DNA from: Parvularia atlantis
Lineage: Eukaryota; Opisthokonta; Rotosphaerida
Direction: 5' to 3'
Length of the DNA: 16,676 bases
NCBI GenBank assembly: GCA_943704415.1
Contig: CALSCO010000505.1
Coordinates: 1 to 16,676, forward strand
Part shown: piece after piece, positions 1-9,100 of the stretch
How positions within the stretch are numbered: the stretch's first letter is position 1
How the letters are laid out: each line of letters starts with the position of its first letter
Translations under genes and position numbers: made by a program
The notes under the pieces: generated by a model
Seen by the model: the letters and a program-made list of their open reading frames with translations, nothing else
What the model was told of the DNA's origin: nothing
Databases searched by the model: none

Positions 1-17
1 GGGGGGGGCGTGCGCTG

Positions 18-1618
18 TCAAAGAGCTGCGCGCTGGTGGTGGTAACGCCGCACCGCGAGATACTGCTCCGCCACGAGGTAGTCCATGTCGCTCTTGGGCG
101 GCACAACGGTCTGCATAGTCGTGAAGACCTGCTTGACCATCGCGGCATCCTTGGTGCCCTCGATGCCCGCGGCCACTGCGTGCCGGCCGTGAGATGCGCT
201 GGCGTGCCGCACGGCTCTACGCACGGTAGCGCAGCAGCAGACGCTTCATGTGCGCGGCCATGACGACGCGCTGCTCCTCGGGCGTCGCGTTCTTCTTGCG
301 CATGTACGTGCGCGTCTTGGGCAGGGGCATGGTGGCCAGCCTGGTGTCGAAGCTGATGCGGTTCTGCACAGCACGCGGGTGCGTTCAGCCGCGCCGCCGT
401 GAGCGCGGCCGCACACGCGCACCTCCACCGCATACTCGAGGATGTACGACTTCATGTCAGCGTCGGCGTGGGTGAAGCAGCGCAGGACGCCGAGATACGC
501 AAACAGGCCCACTGAGGTGTACCACTCGTCCAGCCTGTCCTTGTAGAAGGCCATGTCTTGCAGCTCCTTGTCGTTGAGCACTGCGCGTCGCGTGTCGCCT
601 GAGCCTTCGTCTGATTGCAGCCCGCAGCGCACCGTTGCGTGCCTGCACGGCGACGTACGCCTGGGTGAACGCCTCGAGCGCAAACAGGCGCATGGTCACG
701 AAGCGCTGGTCGTCCGCGACAATGGCGTTGAGCATGTCGCGCAGGGTGTCGCGCATGGGCACCTGGACACGCGTGCGCAGGTCAGCGCAGGGGCCTTGAC
801 CGCGCGGGCGCCGCACCAGCCGCTTGGCGCGCACGGGCGCGAGCTCTGCCGACGTGCACAGTTGGTACCAGCACATGGTGCAGCAGCGGACCATCTCCAT
901 CATGCTGCGGTCGGTCAGCTTGTTCTCGTACGACATGTTGCGATCGGTCGTCTTGACCCACTGCGGCGCGCGCGCAAGACCGTGCGCGCTGAGCGAGGCT
1001 GGCCGATCGGCCGCCGCCACGAGCGCCGCGCACCCGCATGTACGTCGCCAGGACGACGTCCACGAGCTGTATGAGGTGCTCGACCGGCAGCTGTGAAAAG
1101 TTGTGGTGGAACAGGTGTTGCGCGTTCGGCGGCAGGCTGACGGCGATGCGCGTGTTGCCCGGGCCGCGAGGCACGGCTGAGATTGCGTGAGCCGATCTGC
1201 GCGGCCGCCCGCCCGCCGCCGCACGACGGCGCACCGGCCAGGAGGAAGCTGTTGGTAATGTAGGCGAACAGCTCGGTCGTGTTGAACCAGGGTGGCGTGC
1301 TGTCGGCCTTCTCGACAAAGTTGAGCAGGTCCTCCGGGAGCGGGCGGCCGCGAAACACGGCGTCGTAGCGGGTGCGCAGCTGCTCGACGCGGCTGCGCGT
1401 CTCACGGTCGCGCTGGAGCATGTCGCGTGCGACGTCGACGAGGCTGTTTGGCGCGACGCCGCGGTGAGCTAGATCTCGCGCCCCGCCCGCGCCCTGTCCG
1501 CCGCAGCTCACCTCGGGCGCAGCCTGCGACGGCGGCGCACTTCCTCATCGAGGACGCGCTGGATCGCGACGCGCCAGCGTCCGCGCGCGAGCCGGCGTTT
1601 GACGGCCGCCGCATCCAT
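18..1618 (-). CDS. Unrecognised 395-residue soluble, probably helical protein (8 exons)
   Basis: Exons in coding order are 1618-1512, 1443-1235, 1176-1034, 960-817, 762-633, 580-423, 363-225 and 175-18. Introns are 49-73 nt, all GT-AG, and most begin GTGCG. Every junction keeps phase and the joined frame runs from ATG (1618-1616) to TGA (20-18). The start was chosen because exon 1 is the only upstream frame that joins at the right phase, and it lies just outside the next gene. The protein begins with a basic segment rich in Arg, followed by amphipathic stretches such as PPWFNTTELFAYITNSFLL (about residues 85-103), LPVEHLIQLVDVVLATYMR and LDEWYTSVGLFAYLGVLRCF. It ends in a charged, Tyr-rich tail. 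I see no signal peptide, no convincing membrane span and no catalytic motif. I do not recognise the family. It could be a subunit of a larger complex. Its existence is well supported; its function is unknown. Confidence 0.82.
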
Positions 1619-1693
1619 TCAGAAGAAGGGCGCGGCCACGCTGCAAAGTGCGCGACTCGCTTTCGTGTTTTTTTTTTTTTGCGGCGGTCAAGC
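1619..1693. promoter_or_regulatory. 75-bp divergent intergenic region with a T13 tract
   Basis: This is all the DNA between the start codons of the minus-strand unknown gene and IGO1. Its one distinctive element is an uninterrupted run of 13 T at 1668-1680, standing out against very GC-rich surroundings. Poly(dA:dT) tracts in fungal promoters are known to exclude nucleosomes, so this short stretch may serve as a shared two-way promoter. No TATA box is apparent. The promoter role is inferred from position and base composition. Confidence 0.5.
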
Positions 1694-2312
1694 ATGAGTG
1701 CCGAGGACGTGGTTGACGAGGCCGAGCTCGAGGGGGAGCCCGAGGACGCGGCGGCCGCCACAGCGGTGCGTCGCGGTCGTGCCGTGGCGTGGTGGTGGCG
1801 GGTGGCGGGTGGCGTGGCGGAGGGGCGCGCGAGATGTGCTGCCGCGTGCGGTGCGCAAGCAAAGCGTGCCGGCGGCTCACCCGTGCGCCGCCCGTGCGCC
1901 GCCCGCCCGCTCGCTGCTCCGCGCCACCAGTCGCTCAAGGAGCAGGAGAAGAAGTTGATCGAGAAGTACGGCAAGGCGCCCTCGACCAAGCCCAAGCAGG
2001 TGCGGTCGCACGTGCCCACGCTCACGCCGCGCCTCACGCCCTCACGCCCGCGCCCGCGCCCGCAGACCAGGCAGAGGCGATTCTTCGACTCGGGCGAGTA
2101 CGAGGCCAACAAGGCCAAGAAGGGCACGGGCGAGCCCGTGGGCGTGGGCATGCCGGACCCCGGTGCGTGCGCGCGCGCGCGTGCTTGCTATCGCGTGGGC
2201 TCACGGCGGGCACGCGGGCGCAGCAAACATCCCGCACTCGGTGCCCAAGGGACACGCGCCGGCCGGCAAGACCGCGACGTCGTCGCTGGCGTCGACCGTG
2301 TCGTCCGACTGA
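1694..2312 (+). CDS. IGO1: Igo1/Igo2-type endosulfine, inhibitor of PP2A-B55
   Basis: There are four exons: 1694-1765, 1931-1999, 2066-2162 and 2224-2312, joined at phases 0, 0 and 1, giving 108 residues. The ENSA/ARPP19/Igo signature is plain. A helix EQEKKLIEKYGKAP (exon 2) is followed by the core RRFFDSGEYEANKAKKG (exon 3), with Ser56 as the expected phosphosite. In this family the Greatwall/Rim15 kinase phosphorylates that Ser, and the phosphoprotein then binds and blocks PP2A with its B55/Cdc55 subunit. This controls mitotic entry and, in yeasts, quiescence and mRNA protection. The N-terminus is acidic and the C-terminus Ser-rich, as expected of a small disordered protein. The usual FDSGDY core reads FDSGEY here, a conservative change. 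Intron 1 is 165 nt, about three times the local norm. Confidence 0.92.
1766..1930 (+). other. Oversized in-frame first intron of IGO1
   Basis: This intron begins GTGCGTCGCG and ends CCACCAG. It is 165 nt, a multiple of three, with no in-frame stop, so retention would insert 55 Arg/Gly/Ala-rich residues between the acidic N-terminus and the conserved helix. The 5' half is G-rich (several GGTGG/GCGGGTGG runs) and the 3' half holds a near-duplicate of GTGCGCCGCCC. The endosulfine homology resumes exactly at the exon that follows, which supports splicing. Confidence 0.7.
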
Positions 2313-2316
2313 GCGC

Positions 2317-2345
2317 GGGAGCGCATCGCAAGGGAGCGCATCGCA
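2317..2345. repeat. Tandem 14-bp repeat just after the IGO1 stop
   Basis: GGGAGCGCATCGCA occurs at 2317-2330 and again at 2332-2345, separated by one base. It starts four bases after the IGO1 stop codon and so lies in the 3' untranslated region. No function is evident. It may be a recent slippage duplication. Confidence 0.8.
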
Positions 2346-2410
2346 CGGGCCCGAACACGCAGCCGTCCGTGGTTGTCGCAGAACGGGGATGGCAGCCATT
2401 GCAGACGCAC

Positions 2411-2434
2411 GGGCGGGCGGGCGGGCGGGCGGGG
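2411..2434 (+). repeat. (GGGC)5-GGGG tract with G-quadruplex potential
   Basis: Five perfect GGGC units at 2411-2430 are followed by GGGG at 2431-2434 and then CAGGGCGG. Six G-runs of at least three with one-base loops fit the G-quadruplex pattern on the plus strand. The tract lies in the 173-bp gap between the converging 3' ends of IGO1 and the small minus-strand gene. It could help stop transcription or block read-through, but that is inference. Confidence 0.75.
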
Positions 2435-2485
2435 CAGGGCGGCAGCATGCGGGAGCGTACAGTACATTTCTAATTGCGGCGCGGG

Positions 2486-3098
2486 TCAGACCGCGTTGGT
2501 CTCGACCAGCAGCCGCAGCTCCTCGATCAAGTGCTGTAGCTGGTCGCCGAGCGCAAAGCCGTCAAACTGGTCGATCTTGTCGGGCGGCATGGTCACAAAG
2601 AGCGCGAGCAGCTGCGCCGGCCACCGCCCGCTGTCAGCGCGCGCCGCGCAGCAGTCGGCCCACGCACGTGTTGCCCGACGCGAAAGCACAGGAAGAGGTG
2701 CTGGGCCCCGCGCACGTGCAGCATCGGCACGTCGCCGTCGCCAAGGCTCTCGGCTGGGCACCGGGCGCGCACGCGCGTGTGAGCGCCCAATCTGAGAGGG
2801 GCCACCGTGTGCGCACACCGAGCTGCACGGCCGATTGGTGCAGGCCGTGCACGGTCAACGCGACCTCGTCCGTCTCGGGTGTGCGCTTTTGCGCGCTGGC
2901 GAGCGGGCCGGTGAGCGCCGTGCGGCCGGCGCCCCGATGCGCCGCGCACATGAGCGAGCCGGTGGCCGAGACGAGGCACGAGTGCGTGACGCGGCCGTCG
3001 TACGGCTGCAGCAGCGTCGTCTCGAGCGTACGGATCTTCTTGTGAATCTGCTGCTGCAGCTTGGACGCGCCGCCGGTGGACGATCGGCACGACGACAT
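2486..3098 (-). CDS. Small 163-residue protein, possible Roadblock/LC7-like (Ragulator-type) fold
   Basis: Exons in coding order are 3098-2819, 2753-2668 and 2611-2486. The introns of 65 and 56 nt each carry a CTCAC or CTGAC branch site and a CAG end, and the phases are consistent. The protein starts with an N-terminal helix (KLQQQIHKKIRTLETTLLQ), followed by a strand-rich stretch (GRVTHSCLVSATGSLMCAAH), then alternating strands (VPMLHVRGAQHLFLCFRVG, QHLLALFVTMPP). It ends with the helix GDQLQHLIEELRLLVETN. The helix-strand-strand, then strand-strand-helix order and the size resemble Roadblock/LC7 proteins such as LAMTOR/Ego subunits that hold Rag GTPases at the lysosome or vacuole. There is no decisive motif, so the family is a tentative reading. 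No membrane span or signal peptide is seen. It is divergent from DOP1, with 91 bp between start codons. Confidence 0.45.
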
Positions 3099-3189
3099 GG
3101 CTCTGCTGCGAGCGCGCCGTGCGCCAACGTTGGGATGTGCTCAGTCAAAAAACGACATCGTTCTCGCGTGCGGCTCGCTGAATGACACC
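3099..3189. promoter_or_regulatory. 91-bp divergent promoter region with a 10-bp palindrome
   Basis: This gap separates the small minus-strand gene from DOP1. It contains the perfect palindrome CCAACGTTGG (3124-3133) and, shortly after, an A6 run (near 3147-3152). The palindrome is a plausible dimeric transcription-factor site, but no factor can be named from sequence. The DOP1 start is not certain: an ATG at 3182 would shorten this region by eight bases. Confidence 0.4.
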
Positions 3190-6100
3190 ATGGCCGACGG
3201 TGCGCGAGCACTGCCACGTCGCCCCGCGCGTCTCAGACGGCACACCGCACGGCGCGCGCGCCGCAGCGGCGTACTGGCGCGACCCGCGCTTCCGCAAATA
3301 CATCGCGGCGGTTGAGCGCGTGCTGCAGTCGTTCGACGCCGTAAGCGAGTGGGCCGACATCATCGCCTTCCTCAGCCGGCTGCTCAAGGCGCGTGGCGCC
3401 GGGCAGCGCGGCCCGCGGCGTCGCCCTGACCGCGCACTCGCGCCACGCAGACCATGCAGGCGTACCCGCAGTTTCCGCTTGTGCCGTGCCAAGTCCTCGT
3501 CGCTCGGCGGCTGGCGCAGGTGCGCCGTGCACCTGCGCAGCCAGGCGCGCTGAACCACCGTTGCAAAAGTGCTGCAACCCGGCCCTGCCCGCGGGCGTGC
3601 ACCTCAAGACGCTCGAAGTCTACGCGCACGTGTTTGAGCGCATCGGGGTGCGCCGCGCCGAATGTGAGCAGCGCGGGGTCCGCTCGCTGACGGCGCTGCC
3701 GCAGGACGCGCGGCTCGCCGAGGATCTGGGTCTGTACAGCGTCGGCCTGCTGCCGCTGTTCCAGCACGCGTCGATGCTCGTCAAGGCGCGTGCTGCGGGC
3801 GACGACCGCAGTGGTTACACTGGCGCGCTAACACCGCGCCTGCAGCCGGCGCTCCTCAGGCTGTTCACCGAGCACTTCCTGCGGCTCGGCCAGCGCCTCA
3901 TGCCGGCACTCAAGGCGCTCGTGCTGGCGGTGCTGCCGGGCATGGAGGAAGAGAACGGTGCACGGCGCGCGGGCTACTGCAGCACGCGCGACTCCTGATG
4001 CGCGCCCCCGCAGCCGAGAGCTTCCAGCCCGTGCTGGCGCTGCTGGACCAGCTGAGCGACATCGCCAGCCCGCCGCGCATGCTCCGGATAGTGCTCTTCA
4101 CCGTCGCGCAGAGCTCGCTGTGGCGCCTGGGCGCACTGCACTACCTTCTGCGCCGGCTGCCGCGCTTCGACTCGCGCGCGGCCATGCACGTCTGCCTGGG
4201 CACGGACACGCGCCTCATTGTCGGGGCGGTGCGGGCGGCGCTGCACGACAGCAACCTGCTCGTGCAGCGCAACACGCTTGAGCTGCTCGTCGTGCACTTT
4301 CCGCTGCACCACGGGTGCGCAGGTGCCGCGCTGCCCGCGCGCGCCACTCACGCACTAGCACGCCTGTGCAGCCTCCTCGACGGTCACGCCCTGGCCGCGC
4401 TCGTCGGCGCCGCGCTGTCCGTGCTGCTGCGTAAGGTGCTGTGCGGCCCGCGTACGCACGAACCAGCTGCTCACACGGCCGCTGCGCGCGGTGCAGGAGA
4501 TGTCGCTCAACCGCCGCCTGTTTGCATGGCTGCTCGGCCCAGGCGACGATCGCTCCCACTTTGAGCAGCACGCGCGTCGCGCGGTCGTGGTGGCGCTGCA
4601 GGTACATCGCACGGGCTGAGTGACGCTAGCAGCGCCGCGCTCCTCACGCCGTGTCGCAGGACGCCTTCATGGCCCGCCCCGCTGACGCAGCCGCGCTCGC
4701 CCGCCCCTTCCGCATTCTGCTGTCGCTCCTGGACCGTGCCGACGTCAGCGAGCTGGTCGTCGACGGCGTCCTACTCAGCGTCGTCGCGAGTTGTCAGCAG
4801 CACCTGGCGACCGTTCCTGCGCTGACCAACGAGGTGCGCAGCCGCCGTACCACCGCGTGCGCGGTCTTCACACGCGGTCGCAGATCCGCCAGACCTTTGC
4901 GATGTTTGTGCGCATGGCTGACCCGGAGCTCGTCTGGCCGGGACTGGCGGCGCAGCTCGAGCGCACGCTGACGTGGGCAGCCGATGCAGACAGCGTCCGA
5001 GCAGCGCAGGTGACGCTGCGTCGCTCGGGCATGGCGCGCGACTTAGGTCTGCGCGCAGACGACGATCGACCGTGTGCGCTTTGTCGTGCGCGTGATCCGG
5101 CCGGACGACCACGAGACGATAAGCACATACCTGCCGCTGCTGGCCGGCGCGGCCGTCGCACGGCTGCAAGGTACGCAGTGCGTGCGCATCGTGGGGCCGC
5201 TGATGGTGCCGTCGCGCGCACAGCCCTCGACGCGACCGCGGTGGACGCGCAGAGCGACGTGCTGCGGCCTCTGCTGGACATGCTGCTCGGCTTTTGCGAG
5301 CTCGAAGCGGGTGCGGCGCGGACGCGGGGCGCCTGTAGCTCCGTGCGTTGATATTGGGTGCCGCATCGCAGGCGCGCACCACCGCAGCGAGGCACGTCGG
5401 ACGGCGCTGCAGCTGCACCGCCTGCAGCCACTGCTCGCGGCGTGGCTGGACGTGCACCTCGGCTGGGCGGTCGACGCGGGCGCACAGACGGCGGCGCAGC
5501 TGAGCAGCGCGCAGGAGGCGCTGTTCGCGACGTGGACCCGCGCGGCCTTTACAACGGTGCGTGCGCGCTCAGCGTCCGCGTGCACGGCTGACTGTAGCGC
5601 ACGCAGAGTGAACGGCCCAGCGATGCTCTGCGGCTGCGGTTGCTCCGGTGCGCTGTCGCGATGGCATCGTCGGACGCGTTCCTGTCCGGTGTGCTGGTGG
5701 CGCAGGCGCGGCGCACTGGCCGCTGACTCGCACGCAGGCCTGGACGCGTACCTGGACAGCGCGGCAGACGGGGGGCTGGGACTGACGGCCGAGCAGGTGG
5801 CGCACGTGGTGCGTGTGTGCCGAGAGACGCGCTTGCCCTGCGCTGTGTGACACGCTGCACTTCAGACACGCCGGCTCTGGGGCTTCCTCGACGTGGATGA
5901 CCCGGCCAGCGCGTCACGCGTCTGCAGCGCGCTCGACCGGTGCGCACACGCGCGTGCGCCACGGCGACGGCTGACGGTGCATGCGCGCGCAGACTTGCGC
6001 CCGTGGCTAACGCGGTCGAGGACGAGCTCTTCTGGCTGCTGACTCTCGCAGGCGACGGTGACGCACTGCCCGCGGCCATCGAGCGCTTTGGCGTGCTCTG

Positions 6101-9100
6101 GAGCCTCTGCGGTGCGCGCGCCCGGCACAAGGGATGCGCGCGCGGAGCTGACGGCCCTGTGCGCCAGCGTCGCCGCTCGCGCGCTGTGCCTTCCTTGTGC
6201 TGGAGGCGCTCGGCTCGGAGAACCCGCTCGTGCGCACGGCAGCCGACGGCTGGCTCCACCGCGCGCTGCCAGGGATACACCGGTGAGCTGCCGTTGCGCA
6301 CGTGCGGCCTGTGTGCGCGCACGTGCTCACGGGCGAACACGAGCAGCGTCATGGACCCGATGCTGCGCGTGCTGCTTGGCGACACGATCATCCGCACCGT
6401 GCGCGCCGACAGCGACGCCATCGAGTATCGGCAGGCGCGTGACCGGGCGACCTGCCCGTGCAGAGCGGTCGGCTGAGTGGGCACGCACAGGCGTTCGACC
6501 AGCGCCGGTGCCTGTACGTCGTGCGCGTGCTGTCGGACGTGCTGCGCAACATGAAGGGCCCCGAGCGTGCGTGCGACCGCTGGTTACGCCAAGCGAAGCT
6601 CACACGCACGCGGCCGCAGACATGATCGCCAGCCTCGCCGAGGCCATCGTCACGCCCGACGTCGTCGAGCGCTTTCGCCAGAAGGAGCGACACGTCCGGA
6701 CGCGTGCGCCTTCCCCGTGTCGCGCCGTGCGTGCGTGTGCTTGCGTGCCTGACGTGTGTGCGTGTGCGTAGATGAGACGCTGCTGCGCACCGAGGTGTTT
6801 TCGTCTGCGGGCATGACATACCTGCGCCTGCTCGCGCCAGTCCTGCTGCGGTGCGCGGCCCCCCGCACGTGCCGGGCTGTGTCGTGTTGATGAGCGTGCG
6901 CCGCGCAGCTTTGTGCAGTCCGAGGTGGCGAGCGAGGGCGCGGACGCGAGCGTGTCGGCAGAGCTGAACGCGATGCTGCAGCTGAGCGCCGTGAGCGCGT
7001 CGCACAAGCCGCCCACGCCGCGTTGCTGAACGACACCACGTGTAGGCGCACCTGCTGGAGCAGTTCCTCGCGCACTCGCGCATCTTCCCGCGCAACGCCG
7101 ACGAGATGGTCGAGCTGCAGATGCTGAGCCTGCGCAAGGTGGGCGCCCCTCGAACGGACCAGGCCGCGGCTGACGAGCGTGCGCGCACGCGTGCGCCTTG
7201 CAGCTGCAGCAGTGCATCGTTGGGCGCAACTTGGCTCTGCAGGTGGCCCTGCTGCGCCTGCTGCGCCTCGTCGTCGTGCGGCGCCATCAGACCTCGATGA
7301 AGGCCGAGCAGGTCGACCAGGACAGCGCACTCAAGACGGCAGGCGCCACCACTGCGGCGCCCGCAGCGGCTGCAGCCGGCACGGGCGTCCTGTCGTTTGA
7401 CGCGAAGGACGTCAACCTAGCAAGCCCAATCGGTGCGCAGCGCGAACCGTCGGCACAAACAGCGCACACTCACGGCCGCTGTGCGCCTAGGGAGCGACCC
7501 GCGGCTGCTGGACTGCCTGCTGCGGGCCATCACGACCGCGTCCAACGTCGCCGTGCGCCCACGCTGGGTCGAGTTTCTGCTGCTCGTCCTGCCGTGGCTG
7601 CGGCCGTTCCTGAAAGTGCTGGTGTGTGGGCGCCCGTGGCCCTGCCTAGTCTCACGCGTGCGCGCGCGTCACAGGCTCAGCCGCTGATCACGGCCTTCTG
7701 CGAACAGATCAACGACGCGGCGCGCCGGCTTCACGCGCAGGCCGACGACCACCGCTCGCGCAGCAAGCTCGATCGCAAGCTCCCGCCGCCGCAGGCACGC
7801 AGCGACGACGTCGACACGGCGACGCTCGTGCGGTGCGCGCCAACGCTCCTCTCCTGCGCTTGCCGTCTGAGCGGCCGGGCGGCCCGCAGCGGTCTGACGG
7901 ACCTCGTGATCGTCTGCATCGCCTCGCTGAGCGCCGAGGCCGCTGAGGCTGTTGACCTGGACGTGGTCGGCGGCGCGAGCGGTAGCGTGCATGCGCGCGG
8001 ACGCCCGCCCGCAGCGCTGAACTAGCGGCGCAGGCGCGGCCGACATGCTCGGGCTACGCTTTCTGACGGACCTGGTGAAGGACGCTCTGTCCATGGTCGA
8101 CTTTTCGGGCGAGGACGGCAGCGCGGCGGCGTCGGCAGCGGCCGGTGCGTTCTTCCCGCAGCCAATGCCGCGCTGAACGTACGTGTGCGCGCGGGCACAG
8201 GCGGCGTGCAGAACCCCGTGCGCGAGAGCGTGCTGGCGCAGCTGCCGCTGGTGGTGGGCAGGTGCGCGCTGTTGCGCGCGGGTTGTGCAATGACGTGCGC
8301 GTGTCCGCCAGCCTCGGCAACCTCGCTGCCGCCCTTCGCGAGCCCGCCGTGGCCGCACTGTACCTCGCGCACGGCAGCGTGAGCGAGCGCCTGCGCAACG
8401 ACTGCCTCCGCCTGCTCCGGCTGAGCCACGAGGAGGTGTACGCTGCGACGGTCGAGGTGCGGACTGCTCAGAGTACCGCGCGGCTGCTCACGCCGGCCCG
8501 TTGCGGCAGATGTGGGTCGAGGACAACCGCGGCGCAGTCGCGATCGACCAGCCGCGCGGGACGTCGTACAGCAGCGCGCGGCTGCTCGCGCTTTTGCAAG
8601 GGCCTCTCGCGAGCGTGCAGCCGGGTGCGTTGTGATGCACTGCCATGCTCGGGCGCAGGCAGCTGACGCCGCAGGCAGACGTGTGGTTCAAGCTGTCGGT
8701 GCGCCTGCTGCGCGTGCTCTACATGGTCAAGCCGCGGCCCTGGCGCTCCTACGTTGCGCGGCGGCGCCTGTGCGTGCTTTGACCGTGTGCGCACTGCGTC
8801 GCCTGACGCGCCACAGGTCCGACGTGCCGATCGTGCGCGTGATGGAGGTGCTCCTCGGCACGTACGCAAGCGGGACGGTTGCGCCGTTCCTGGCGGTCTT
8901 TCTGGGCTACGCGCGCGACTGCGTCAATCAGCCCGCCGCGCACAAGCACCGCTTTGTCGGCTTGCTGCGGTGCGTGCTTGTCCACGAGTGCCGTCGCATG
9001 CTGACCATCCTGCGCAGGCTCTTTGTGGCGCTGCACGAGACGGCGCCGTTTGGCAACACGCTCGACGACGACAAGCGCCGCAAGGACTTCCAGGTGCGCC

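Noticed and set aside
1789-3045. Plus-strand open frame of 418 codons
   Set aside because: It crosses IGO1 introns out of frame and then lies antisense to the small minus-strand gene; the composition is Arg/Ala noise.
5549-6484. Minus-strand open frame of 311 codons
   Set aside because: Antisense shadow of DOP1 with no recognisable content.
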